From: Pseudomonas sp. St316
Lineage (GTDB): Bacteria > Pseudomonadota > Gammaproteobacteria > Pseudomonadales > Pseudomonadaceae
NCBI RefSeq assembly: GCF_018325905.1
Contig: NZ_AP021901.1
Coordinates: 5,332,001-5,396,000, forward strand
DNA length: 64,000 bases
Reading direction: 5' to 3'
Within the stretch, counting starts at the first letter, position 1. The number at the start of each line of letters is the position of its first letter. The notes below the pieces were generated by a model. It was not told where the DNA came from, made no database searches, and worked only from the letters and a program-made list of their open reading frames with translations. Shown here one piece after another: positions 28,952-37,155 of the stretch. The translations under genes and the position numbers were made by a program.

Positions 28952-29698
28952 CTATTGGGCCAATACCGCTTGCGGCGTACGGATAAAGGCTTGCAACTCG
29001 GCATGGGCCGGGGTCGACACGTTTACCTCCTGCTGGCCCTTGGCACCCAGGTAATGCTGGCTGAACACATCGAAATAAGCGTCCAGGGCCGACGCGGCAT
29101 CGCTGTCCCCCGCCAGCTCCAGACACAATGCCGCCACTTCGGCAGTGCACAGGTGCTCGCTGCGGGTTGAACGGCGCAGGCGGTAACGCGACAATCTATC
29201 GGGCAGCAGGCTCAGTATCGGCAGTCGGTCGAAATACGGACTTTTACGAAAAATCTTCCGCGCCTCGGTCCAGGTCGCATCCAGCAGGATGAACAGCGGG
29301 CGCTTGGAATGATCGAGGTCGACCGTGTGGGTCACCCGCGATGGCTCGACGTATTCCCCCGGAAACACCAGGTACGGTTGCCATTGCGGATCGCCCAGCA
29401 GCGCGAGCAGTTGCTCGTCGACGTCGGTGCGCGACCAGATGAACGCGTGATTGTCGCGCACGACGTCGGCAATCAGCCAACCCGTGTTGCTCGGCTTGAA
29501 CACTTCCTTGCTGGTCATGATCAGGCAGACCCCGGAGCGGGTCTCGACACTCGGACGCCAGGCACACAGGCAATGGCTCTCGATCACTCGGCAGGCGCTG
29601 CAACGGGGGGCGCGCCAACCACGGGCCTGGATCGGCCTGATTCCTTCATCGATTCGCTGATCGCGCAGGCGGGCTACGGCGTTAGGGGCGTGATTCAT
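28952..29698 (-). CDS. tapT: tRNA-uridine aminocarboxypropyltransferase (DTW domain)
   Basis: A 248-residue DTW-domain protein. It has a zinc-like cysteine set (RCSACRVIESHCLCAW) and the family motif as DATW in FILLDATWTEARKIF, followed by PYFDRLP. Members such as E. coli TapT (YfiP) place the acp group on uridine 47 of tRNA using SAM. The start MNHAPNAVARLRD at 29698 fits. The gene corresponds to the region of PA3606 near erdR. Confidence 0.88.
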   Translation of the reverse strand: MNHAPNAVARLRDQRIDEGIRPIQARGWRAPRCSACRVIESHCLCAWRPSVETRSGVCLIMTSKEVFKPSNTGWLIADVVRDNHAFIWSRTDVDEQLLALLGDPQWQPYLVFPGEYVEPSRVTHTVDLDHSKRPLFILLDATWTEARKIFRKSPYFDRLPILSLLPDRLSRYRLRRSTRSEHLCTAEVAALCLELAGDSDAASALDAYFDVFSQHYLGAKGQQEVNVSTPAHAELQAFIRTPQAVLAQ

Positions 29699-29882
29699 CG
29701 TGGGCAACGCCGACAGACAGGAAAACTCGACACGAACGACACTCGGCAGGGCAATAAAGGCCGGCAGTCTACCAGAGCGCACGAGCCTGTACCGTCCACC
29801 CTGGCTCCCCTATAATTCCCGGCCACTGAACGCACAGTCATGTGATCGGTCGAACCACCAGTCACTGAACCAGGAGAGTTTC

Positions 29883-30305
29883 ATGCTGCGCCTTATCGTC
29901 CCTACCGTTGCCGTTCTGTTGGCGACGTCCTTCAGCGCTCAGGCTGCTTCGCTGAAAGAACTCGAACTGAACAAGATGCTGCAGAATGTCGCCAAGGAAA
30001 GTAGCGTCGGTACGCCGCGGGCGATCAACGAAGACATTCTCGACCAAGGCTATACCGTCGAAGGCACCGAGTTGATCAATCATCTCAGTGTGCAAAGCAG
30101 CCATGCCCAGAAAATGCGTGCAGACCCCAAGGCCGTGTACTTCCAGCTGGGCTCCACGGTGTGCACCAACCCGGGCTTTCGCAAGCTGATGGCCAAGGGC
30201 GCGACGATGCGCTACGAGTTCACCGAGGTTAAGACCAACCGCCCGGTCGCGACCGAGCGCTTCCAGGAATCGGATTGCCCGAAACCCGCCAAGACGAAGA
30301 AGTAA
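29883..30305 (+). CDS. PA3611-like secreted protein
   Basis: A 140-residue protein with a signal peptide (residues 1-21, ending SAQAAS). The mature part has two cysteines (STVCTNPGF and ESDCPKP) that could form a disulfide, and a basic tail. It resembles P. aeruginosa PA3611, annotated as a quorum-sensing-regulated virulence factor family protein; this assignment is from memory of sequence and gene order. An AGGAGAG site lies 7 nt before the start. Confidence 0.78.
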   Translation: MLRLIVPTVAVLLATSFSAQAASLKELELNKMLQNVAKESSVGTPRAINEDILDQGYTVEGTELINHLSVQSSHAQKMRADPKAVYFQLGSTVCTNPGFRKLMAKGATMRYEFTEVKTNRPVATERFQESDCPKPAKTKK

Positions 30306-30500
30306 TCAACCTGAGCTTGCGCGCCGCTGCTCATCGTCGGCGCGCAACTCCGCCACCAGCGCCTGCAGGTAACGCGAGCGCCACGCTCGCCCTCCCAACC
30401 GACGACAGCATTCTTCCTCAAGACTCACCCGATTGGCCTGTGCCGATTCCAACAGCATCAAGTACAACTGCCTGTCGAGCTCCAGAGTGACCTTGGTCAT
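30306..30500 (-). CDS. Small ribbon-helix-helix-like hypothetical protein
   Basis: A 64-residue protein starting MTKVTLELDRQLYLMLLESAQ, with a GGGAG site just upstream. The pattern of a short beta strand then two helices (VSLEEECCRRLGGRAWR) resembles Arc/MetJ-type ribbon-helix-helix DNA-binding proteins, but the family was not confirmed. Its stop abuts that of the convergent PA3611-like gene. A longer frame from 30515 adds five residues. Confidence 0.6.
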   Translation of the reverse strand: MTKVTLELDRQLYLMLLESAQANRVSLEEECCRRLGGRAWRSRYLQALVAELRADDEQRRASSG

Positions 30501-30967
30501 TTCTCCCGCCTCCATGCCCGATCCGCTTCAATCCATCACATGGCACCCAACCCTGGGCGTCAAATTGCATTGGAACGCTTGTTATCAGTAAATCAGAGCG
30601 GCACGCATCCGGCCGGCAATCTGACGAGCGGCGCGATATTTCAGCGCATGTATCCTGCGGTTGCCAACGGTCACTTTTGAGCGCCATGATCAGGACAGCA
30701 AAGATCGGCATGACGGTCTAGATTCAGAAGTATCCATAGTATTTTCATCGGGCAGAAAGAGGCTGCCCGGCCAACACCTTGGCGTGCGATTGTTTTTATC
30801 AAAGGGAAAAGCAGAACCCGCTGGATGGCTTGGTCGCCTTGCTGCAGACCGCGTCAAGCCAGGTCACCCTCCAGGCCTGATGCCTGGGCTGACAACGACA
30901 CACGGAGTGTCGTGGCCTCGATGAATATCTCATCCGGGCCGGGGTCCTGTTAAGAAGGAGAAGCTGA
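30501..30967. other. 467-nt intergenic region
   Basis: Separates the divergent ribbon-helix-helix-like gene and the LOG-family gene. No credible coding frame. Two small hairpins are visible close to the LOG gene (CCAGGCCTGATGCCTGG and CGACACACGGAGTGTCG), then an AAGGAG ribosome-binding site before ATG 30968. I see no recognisable promoter or repeat. Confidence 0.5.
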
Positions 30968-32086
30968 ATGCCTTACAAACCGAATGACCTGCTCAGTCGT
31001 CATTTTGAGAACCACGGCCACGACCTCACCCGCAAGGTCGAAGAACAACTCAACCTGGTGTCCCCCAACAGCCCCAACCTCCCCATTTACCGAGACATGA
31101 TCCTGACTGTGCTACGCATGGCCCAGGAAGATCACAACCGCTGGAATGCCAAGATCACGCTACAAGCGCTGAGGGAACTGGAACACGCCTTCCGTACCCT
31201 CGAGCAGTTCAAGGGCCGGCGCAAGGTCACGGTCTTCGGCTCGGCCCGAACGCCTATCGAACATCCACTGTATGGCCTGGCCCGAGAGCTGGGGGCCGCG
31301 CTGGCCCGTTCGGACATGATGGTCATCACCGGTGCCGGCGGTGGCATCATGGCCGCCGCCCATGAAGGCGCAGGCCGCGACCACAGCCTGGGATTCAATA
31401 TCACCCTGCCTTTCGAGCAACACGCAAACCCGACCGTTGAAGGCACGCCGAACCTGCTGCCGTTCCACTTCTTCTTCACCCGTAAACTGTTTTTCGTCAA
31501 AGAGGCCGACGCACTGGTGCTCTGCCCCGGCGGTTTCGGCACGCTTGATGAAGCGCTGGAGGTCCTGACGCTGGTACAGACAGGCAAGAGCCCGCTGGTG
31601 CCGGTGGTCCTGCTGGATGTCCCGGGAGGCAAATTCTGGCAAGGCGCCCTGAACTTTATCCGCGAGCAATTGGAGGAAAACCGCTACATCCTGCCCACCG
31701 ACATGAAGCTGATGCGCCTGGTGTACAACGCCGAAGAGGCCGTGGAAGAGATCAACCAGTTCTATCGCAACTTCCACTCCAGTCGCTGGCTCAAGCATCA
31801 GTTCGTGATCCGCATGAATCACAAGCTAACCGAACAGGCGTTGCAGCAGATGCAGGGAGAATTCGCCGATTTGTGCCTGAACGACTGTTTTCATCAGCAT
31901 GACTACAGCGGTGAAGAGCACGACGAAGCGCAGTTCAGTCATCTGACGCGACTGGCGTTTGCCTTCAACGCCCGGGATCACGGTCGCTTGAGGGAACTGG
32001 TGGACTACATCAACCTGCCGGAAAACTGGGCCCAACCCGCCCAAAAAACCCATCCCCTCACGTGGGAGCCGATCAAGGTAACCTGA
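30968..32086 (+). CDS. LOG-family protein (TIGR00730), nucleotide 5'-monophosphate nucleosidase-like
   Basis: A 372-residue protein with the Rossmann-like lysine decarboxylase/LOG core at about residues 75-260: TVFGSAR, ITGAGGGIMAAAHEGA and the catalytic PGGFGTLDEALEV. The extra N- and C-terminal helical regions make it longer than plant LOG enzymes (about 200) and closer to the large bacterial type, though shorter than E. coli PpnN (454). Likely activity: release of base from nucleoside monophosphates. It converges on recX across a shared terminator. Confidence 0.85.
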   Translation: MPYKPNDLLSRHFENHGHDLTRKVEEQLNLVSPNSPNLPIYRDMILTVLRMAQEDHNRWNAKITLQALRELEHAFRTLEQFKGRRKVTVFGSARTPIEHPLYGLARELGAALARSDMMVITGAGGGIMAAAHEGAGRDHSLGFNITLPFEQHANPTVEGTPNLLPFHFFFTRKLFFVKEADALVLCPGGFGTLDEALEVLTLVQTGKSPLVPVVLLDVPGGKFWQGALNFIREQLEENRYILPTDMKLMRLVYNAEEAVEEINQFYRNFHSSRWLKHQFVIRMNHKLTEQALQQMQGEFADLCLNDCFHQHDYSGEEHDEAQFSHLTRLAFAFNARDHGRLRELVDYINLPENWAQPAQKTHPLTWEPIKVT

Positions 32087-32095
32087 GCCCATAAA

Positions 32096-32130
32096 AAAAC
32101 GGCCTGCTATCGAAATAGCAGGCCGTTTTT
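32096..32130. terminator. Bidirectional terminator between the LOG gene and recX
   Basis: AAACGGCCTGCTAT and its exact complement ATAGCAGGCCGTTT around CGAA, with A and T runs on each side; serves both converging genes. Confidence 0.92.
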
Positions 32131-32132
32131 GT

Positions 32133-32600
32133 TTAGTCATCCATACCGCGACCGCTGAACAAGCGGTTGATCATTTCCATGGAGTAGCCTCGATACGCCA
32201 GGAAACGCCCTTGCTTGGCTCGTTCCCGTGCATCGATGGGTAAATGTCCTGAGAACTTGCGGCGCCAGGTGTCCATCAGTTGCTCCTGCCAATCGATACC
32301 ACTTTCGCGTAAGGCAAGTTCGATATCCGGGCGTTGCAAACCGCGCTGACCCAGTTCCTCACGAATGCGCAAAGGACCATAACCGGAACGGGCGCGATAG
32401 GAGACAAAGCTTTCCAGGTAACGGGACTCAGACAGCAAGCCCTCTTCGGTCAAACGGTCGAGGGCTGTGTCGATCAACTCATCGGTCGCGCCGCGCTGAC
32501 GCAGTTTACGCGTCAGCTCGACTCGACCATGCTCGCGCCTGGCGAGCAGGTCCATTGCGGTTCGCCGCACCGCGACGAGGGTATCGAGTACGACGGTCAT
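32133..32600 (-). CDS. recX: Regulatory protein RecX
   Basis: A 155-residue, basic, helical protein of the RecX family ([45 protein letters not shown]). RecX binds RecA filaments and limits their growth. It lies 8 nt after recA in the same direction and should be expressed by read-through from the recA promoter. Confidence 0.95.
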   Translation of the reverse strand: MTVVLDTLVAVRRTAMDLLARREHGRVELTRKLRQRGATDELIDTALDRLTEEGLLSESRYLESFVSYRARSGYGPLRIREELGQRGLQRPDIELALRESGIDWQEQLMDTWRRKFSGHLPIDARERAKQGRFLAYRGYSMEMINRLFSGRGMDD

Positions 32601-32608
32601 CGAATCGA

Positions 32609-33661
32609 TCAGATGTCAGCGTCAGCCAGGTCGTCCGCAGTCTCGCGATTAGCCACGGACTTGACGTCTGCCACCGGGCTCAGCAGCTTGTCACGCAGTT
32701 GCTTCTCAAGGGCAGCGGCGACTTCCGGGTTGTCCGCCAGGAACTTGGCCGAGTTGGCCTTGCCCTGACCGATCTTGGTGCCGTTGTAGGCATACCAGGC
32801 GCCCGACTTCTCGACAAAACCGTGCAGCACACCCAAGTCGATCATCTCGCCATTGAGGTAGATGCCCTTGCCGTAAAGAATCTGGAACTCGGCCTGACGG
32901 AACGGCGAAGCCACCTTGTTCTTCACGACCTTGACGCGGGTTTCGCTGCCGACAACCTCATCACCCTCTTTCACCGCGCCAGTACGGCGGATGTCGAGGC
33001 GAACCGAGGCGTAGAACTTCAGCGCGTTACCACCGGTGGTGGTTTCCGGGCTGCCGAACATCACGCCGATCTTCATGCGGATCTGGTTGATGAAGATCAC
33101 CAGGCAGTTGGCGTTCTTGATGTTACCGGTGATCTTGCGCAGGGCCTGGGACATCAGGCGAGCCTGGAGGCCCACGTGCATGTCACCCATTTCACCTTCG
33201 ATTTCAGCCTTTGGTACCAGTGCTGCCACGGAGTCGACGATGATCACGTCAACCGCGTTGGAACGCACCAGCATGTCGGTGATTTCCAGGGCCTGTTCAC
33301 CGGTATCCGGCTGGGAAACCAGCAGGTCGTCGACGTTGACACCCAGTTTGCCGGCGTATTCCGGGTCCAGGGCGTGTTCGGCGTCGACGAAGGCGCAGGT
33401 CGCACCGGCTTTCTGGGCCTGGGCGATCACCGACAGGGTCAGTGTAGTTTTACCGGAAGATTCAGGACCGTAGATTTCAACGATTCGGCCTTTTGGGAGG
33501 CCGCCGATGCCAAGCGCAATGTCCAGGCCCAGGGAGCCGGTGGAGATGGAAGGAATAGCCTGACGGTCCTGATCGCCCATACGCATTACGGCACCCTTGC
33601 CGAATTGACGTTCGATCTGACCCAAGGCCGCAGCCAAGGCTTTCTTCTTGTTGTCGTCCAT
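32609..33661 (-). CDS. recA: Recombinase RecA
   Basis: A 350-residue recombinase. Walker A is [10 protein letters not shown], Walker B is [12 protein letters not shown], loop L2 lies in [27 protein letters not shown], and the acidic C-tail is [11 protein letters not shown]. It drives homologous recombination and, as a filament, stimulates cleavage of LexA and of phage-type repressors such as the one at 49050-49784. An AGGACT site precedes ATG 33661, and a LexA box lies 41 nt upstream of that start. Confidence 0.98.
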   Translation of the reverse strand: MDDNKKKALAAALGQIERQFGKGAVMRMGDQDRQAIPSISTGSLGLDIALGIGGLPKGRIVEIYGPESSGKTTLTLSVIAQAQKAGATCAFVDAEHALDPEYAGKLGVNVDDLLVSQPDTGEQALEITDMLVRSNAVDVIIVDSVAALVPKAEIEGEMGDMHVGLQARLMSQALRKITGNIKNANCLVIFINQIRMKIGVMFGSPETTTGGNALKFYASVRLDIRRTGAVKEGDEVVGSETRVKVVKNKVASPFRQAEFQILYGKGIYLNGEMIDLGVLHGFVEKSGAWYAYNGTKIGQGKANSAKFLADNPEVAAALEKQLRDKLLSPVADVKSVANRETADDLADADI

Positions 33662-33701
33662 TAAAGTCCTCACGTAATCAATAAGGCCTGACGGCCAACA
33701 C

Positions 33702-33717
33702 CTGTATAAGTAGCCAG
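33702..33717 (-). promoter_or_regulatory. LexA (SOS) box of recA
   Basis: CTGTATAAGTAGCCAG fits CTG-N10-CAG with the usual AT-rich centre. It lies between recA and pncC, 41 nt from the recA start, the expected place for LexA control. Confidence 0.85.
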
Positions 33718-33744
33718 TATTATTCCACAGCGTTCGAGGATCGC

Positions 33745-34245
33745 CTACCCCTGATTTGAGATTTCTACAGCGGCATGTTGCAGCAGCCCCTCTAGCGCGG
33801 CCTTCACCGTTTGTCGGCGGACCTCGTCACGGTTGCCTGCAAAGAATCGCTGCTCGCTGATCACCGCCTCTCCAACGCCCCAGGCCAGCCATACGGTACC
33901 CACCGGTTTATTCGGCGAACCGCCATCCGGCCCCGCTACGCCGCTGACCGCCACGGCAAAACGCGCCAGGCTTTTATGCTGGGCACCTCGCACCATGGCC
34001 TCGACCACCTCGCGGCTGACCGCCCCGACCTTCCCGAACAACTCGGTGGGCACATCCAGCTGCTGGGTCTTCTGGCGATTGGAATAGGTGACGAAACCGG
34101 CCTCAAACCAGGCCGAACTCCCGGGAATCCGGGTAATCGCCTCGGCAATCCCGCCGCCAGTGCAGGATTCGGCCGTGGTGACGTGGGCATTGAGCAACTG
34201 CAGGCGCCTGCCCAGCTCGGCGGCCAGTCCGGTGATGTCATCCAT
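33745..34245 (-). CDS. pncC: Nicotinamide-nucleotide amidohydrolase (CinA C-terminal family)
   Basis: A 166-residue stand-alone CinA C-terminal domain. Signature blocks: [55 protein letters not shown]. It deamidates NMN in NAD recycling. An AGGAGA site precedes ATG 34245. It marks the left border of the tailocin; the end of the Rz gene is 72 nt away in the same direction. Local SOS induction may reach it by read-through. Confidence 0.93.
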   Translation of the reverse strand: MDDITGLAAELGRRLQLLNAHVTTAESCTGGGIAEAITRIPGSSAWFEAGFVTYSNRQKTQQLDVPTELFGKVGAVSREVVEAMVRGAQHKSLARFAVAVSGVAGPDGGSPNKPVGTVWLAWGVGEAVISEQRFFAGNRDEVRRQTVKAALEGLLQHAAVEISNQG

Positions 34246-34317
34246 GGTGCCTCTCCTGATTCCACACAATTGAGGCCTACCGTACACGAGCAACGGCAGC
34301 TTGCAAGGCTCGCCGGA

Positions 34318-34833
34318 TTATCGACCCAGCGCCCTGATGTAGGCCTGGCAAGCCTGCAAGGCGATCAATCCGCGGTCACCTTCGTCGGTGATGGCGATAA
34401 TTCGTTGAGCATGCGCCGGGTCAAGTCGGGCGCGTGGGGCGCCATGATCCAGGCCGCTGGCGGGGGTGGCGGCAGGCACTGCACAACCGGCGGCAACATC
34501 GTCGGCGTCGAGGAGGACTGACAGCCGGACATCGGCAGTAGCAAGGCGATCGCGCAGGCGATCCTGATCACGTTGGGCATCGCTCAAGGCTCGGTAATGG
34601 GTTTGTTCGCTGGTGGAGAGTTGCTGTTGGAGGGCGAGGCGTTTGTCTATTTCTTTTTGCTGCGACGCGGCGGCTGCCACGGTCAGTTGTTTCAGGATTT
34701 CAGCCTGGGAATGGGCCTGTTCGGCCAACGCCTTGCCATAGCGCCAATCCTGGATTTTCCATGCGGCGCTGCTCATCAACAACGAAAAAATCAGGGTCGC
34801 GACGGGAAGAAACCTCAGCAACGCCGGATTCAT
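34318..34833 (-). CDS. Lysis i-spanin Rz (tailocin)
   Basis: A 171-residue protein with an N-terminal membrane anchor (residues 5-24, LLRFLPVATLIFSLLMSSAA) and a long charged helical periplasmic part, the design of Rz i-spanins, which fuse inner and outer membranes at the end of lysis. It overlaps the endolysin gene by four bases (ATGA) and contains a second gene, Rz1, in another frame. It is the last tailocin gene. Confidence 0.88.
   Translation of the reverse strand: MNPALLRFLPVATLIFSLLMSSAAWKIQDWRYGKALAEQAHSQAEILKQLTVAAAASQQKEIDKRLALQQQLSTSEQTHYRALSDAQRDQDRLRDRLATADVRLSVLLDADDVAAGCAVPAATPASGLDHGAPRARLDPAHAQRIIAITDEGDRGLIALQACQAYIRALGR
34365..34580 (-). CDS. Nested o-spanin Rz1 lipoprotein
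   Basis: A 71-residue frame wholly inside the Rz gene, offset +1 relative to it, as lambda Rz1 is in Rz. It has a signal peptide with lipobox LLPMSGC (Cys20) and a short proline-rich part (QCLPPPPPAAW), the hallmarks of Rz1 outer-membrane spanins. Both features occurring together in an overlapping frame by chance is unlikely. Confidence 0.85.
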   Translation of the reverse strand: MPNVIRIACAIALLLPMSGCQSSSTPTMLPPVVQCLPPPPPAAWIMAPHAPDLTRRMLNELSPSPTKVTAD

Positions 34834-35375
34834 TCGAGCACCCGCAACGCACGCTCATACAGCGCTCGCCGGTCTGCCGCACCGTTCTGGCCGCCATTGA
34901 TCCGCTGGGTGATGGTCTCGAAATCGCCGGCATCGGCGAGGGGGTTCAGCCCGCGCATAGCCCAGAACCATGCCGCCGAATGGCCGGCCCATCGTGGTTG
35001 CTCCAACAGCCCAGGCTCCGCGAGCAGATCTAGGCCGAGGGCCTCACCGCAAGCCCGATAGTTAGCACGTCCGGTAATCTGGAGCAGTCCGCGCCCCCGG
35101 TATCTTTGACCGTCACCGTCGGCTTCGAGCGTATTCCCCAGGCGCGACGCCAGTCGGCCGGTATCATATTTTTCAAGATAATCATCGCTCCCTAGTTCCC
35201 GTACGTAACGCAGCTGGCCGGACTCATGGCCGACCTGGGCGATGAACGCCGCGACACGTTTAACGCCAATGATCCGATAGCGCCCCATGGCATCGTTCAG
35301 GACCGGCGCAAAAACGCCGGCATTGGTGCCGGCGTTCGGGAGGATAAACAGCAACTGGGCTTGCGTGACGGACAT
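34830..35375 (-). CDS. Glycoside hydrolase family 19 endolysin (tailocin)
   Basis: A 181-residue GH19 (chitinase-like) muramidase-type endolysin. Catalytic Glu is in QVGHESGQLRYV, with YRGRGLLQITGRANYR and a C-terminal INGGQNG block. It degrades peptidoglycan to release tailocin particles. There is no signal peptide, so it depends on the holin at 47648. The chosen start MSVTQAQLL at 35375 has an AGGAGA site; the frame is open further upstream without similarity. Its position after gene D equals PA0629 in R-pyocin. Confidence 0.92.
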   Translation of the reverse strand: MSVTQAQLLFILPNAGTNAGVFAPVLNDAMGRYRIIGVKRVAAFIAQVGHESGQLRYVRELGSDDYLEKYDTGRLASRLGNTLEADGDGQRYRGRGLLQITGRANYRACGEALGLDLLAEPGLLEQPRWAGHSAAWFWAMRGLNPLADAGDFETITQRINGGQNGAADRRALYERALRVLE

Positions 35376-35540
35376 GGCCTTCTCCTTGAGGCGATTGAGT
35401 TCGTGCCAGCGGATGCAGACACACCTGTAATTGCTCGAACCTCGCACCGCAGCGCAATGACACAAAGGTCTCCATACCTGACGACGACGCCACTTCAGTA
35501 CGATTTCGCCCCAAGCTCGCTCCCACACAGGCGAGTGGGG

Positions 35541-36557
35541 TCAGGCCCTGGCATCCAGGCAGGTTGCATTAATCAAGCAGCGATAACTTTTTTCCCGGTC
35601 ACCGCTGGCGGTGACCTTGTCGATCGACCAGCGACCGCGCATGAAATCCGGCCAGGACGGGTCCAGCAGTACGATGCCCTCGGCGCCGAGCCCCGGGTTG
35701 CCAGGGCATTCGATCGTCACCTTGAGTGCTTCGCGCAGCATCCGGCGCACCTCTCCTTCACCGGCAGCGCGGGCGTCATCGGCACTCTGGAAGCGCTGCC
35801 GCAGGGTCTTGAACGGCGCGATGCCGCTCGCCTCGACCTGCAGCTTGCCGGCCGCCGCATCCCACCAACGGGTCTTGCAGCCCTGGTATTTCGCCCGGGC
35901 GGTTTCATCCAGCTTGGCCGAGATGAAAGCGTGGTCGCCCGGACGGTTGTTGGTCGTCACCAACAGTTTCATCTCGGGCAGGACCTTGCCCGACAACGAC
36001 TTCGCCTGACCGCGCCGCGCCAGCACATACAGCTCGTTGATCGGCTTGGCGACGGCGTCATAACGGTGGGCCAGGCGCGTCAGGAACCCCATGTCGGTTT
36101 CGTTGGATTGGTCGATGTGCTCGATTTTGATCAGCGACAGGTCCGGCGCCACACGGGGGGAAAACCCGTGCCTGGAGGTCAACTGACGAAACAGCGCCCC
36201 CAGGGTCGTCGGACCATGGCTGACAGATCGGCGTTGCTTGAATCCAGTCTGATCCGCAGCACTGAACGGCGCGGCCATGGCCACCAGCACCAGTTGCAAA
36301 GGGAACAGGAACGGCGTGCGCCGGGTGATGACGAACTCACCTTTATCCACCAGCCCCGACTCCCGATAACCGACCCGTAGACCGATCTTCCCGCCCAGGC
36401 TGGGTAACCCTTCGAGCCCCTCCAGGCTAATGGTGAGCGTCAGCTGGTCGGTCTCGATGCCCGCGGCGTCGACATGCTCCCACTTGAGCAGGCGTTCGTT
36501 GAGCAGCGCGGCGTTCGCGCCATAAATTTCCACCGTTGGCGTAAAACCCAATGACAT
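35541..36557 (-). CDS. Tail hub protein, late control D (gpD) family
   Basis: A 338-residue P2 gpD-like protein. It shows the start FTPTVEIYGANAALLNERL, the SRHGFSP block, and the HIDQSNETDMGFLTRLAHRYDAVAKP region characteristic of the family. It forms the baseplate hub at the bottom of the tube. The gene follows X with a 9-nt gap and is followed by a 165-nt spacer to the endolysin that contains a REP fragment (AAGCTCGCTCCCACA). Confidence 0.93.
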   Translation of the reverse strand: MSLGFTPTVEIYGANAALLNERLLKWEHVDAAGIETDQLTLTISLEGLEGLPSLGGKIGLRVGYRESGLVDKGEFVITRRTPFLFPLQLVLVAMAAPFSAADQTGFKQRRSVSHGPTTLGALFRQLTSRHGFSPRVAPDLSLIKIEHIDQSNETDMGFLTRLAHRYDAVAKPINELYVLARRGQAKSLSGKVLPEMKLLVTTNNRPGDHAFISAKLDETARAKYQGCKTRWWDAAAGKLQVEASGIAPFKTLRQRFQSADDARAAGEGEVRRMLREALKVTIECPGNPGLGAEGIVLLDPSWPDFMRGRWSIDKVTASGDREKSYRCLINATCLDARA

Positions 36558-36566
36558 GTCGCCTCC

Positions 36567-36779
36567 TTAATCCCAGGCCGAAACCGGTGGGGTTGCCACG
36601 GGCTTGAGGTCCACTTCCGGCAGGACCACCCATACGTCTGCCGGCAATACCGGGCCCCATTCAGCCAAGCCCGGATTGAGCAGCCAGAGCGCCTCCTCGA
36701 CGATATCGTCACAACGCCCGAGCTCGCGGTACAGCAACAGATTCACCGAATCACCGGCGATACTTCGAACCCTACGCAT
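36567..36779 (-). CDS. Tail protein X (gpX)
   Basis: A 70-residue LysM-like protein (AGDSVNLLLYRELGR, LNPGLAEWGPVLPADVWVVLPE), the size and style of P2 gpX, which helps attach the hub. It overlaps the U gene by 8 nt. Confidence 0.9.
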   Translation of the reverse strand: MRRVRSIAGDSVNLLLYRELGRCDDIVEEALWLLNPGLAEWGPVLPADVWVVLPEVDLKPVATPPVSAWD

Positions 36780-37155
36780 TGGCGAACTCCGTCAATTCAA
36801 CCACCCAGCCGACCACCATTGCCGTGCCGTCATCAATGATCTCGGTCTGGGTTTCCGTGACCTTGTTGATCTGCCACAGGCCCCAATTGCGACCGATGCC
36901 ATCGACCAACGGCACGGGCACGCGCTGCGCCTGCAAGGCGCGCAACTCATCGAGGCGATCCATGGCGGTCGCGTACATCGACTTGCCGGTGATCGTCAGC
37001 CCTTGCAGGCCTTGCCCGACTTGGCTGGACTTGGGTTTGCTGGTAAGGATATCGATGCTCTTCCAGCCACCGTCCGAGGTGCGCACCAGGCTGTGGTACG
37101 CAAAGTTTCTGGACAGGCCGAAAATGAAACTGCCCAGGGCCATTTGCTGACGCAT
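36772..37155 (-). CDS. Tail protein U (gpU)
   Basis: A 127-residue gpU-like protein (MALGSFIFGLSRNFAYHSLVRT, ending VVGWVVELTEFA). GGAGGT lies 5 nt before ATG 37155, which favours this over a GTG one codon upstream. Its start overlaps the tape-measure stop by one base (TGATG). P2 gpU is needed for tail completion. Confidence 0.9.
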   Translation of the reverse strand: MRQQMALGSFIFGLSRNFAYHSLVRTSDGGWKSIDILTSKPKSSQVGQGLQGLTITGKSMYATAMDRLDELRALQAQRVPVPLVDGIGRNWGLWQINKVTETQTEIIDDGTAMVVGWVVELTEFANA

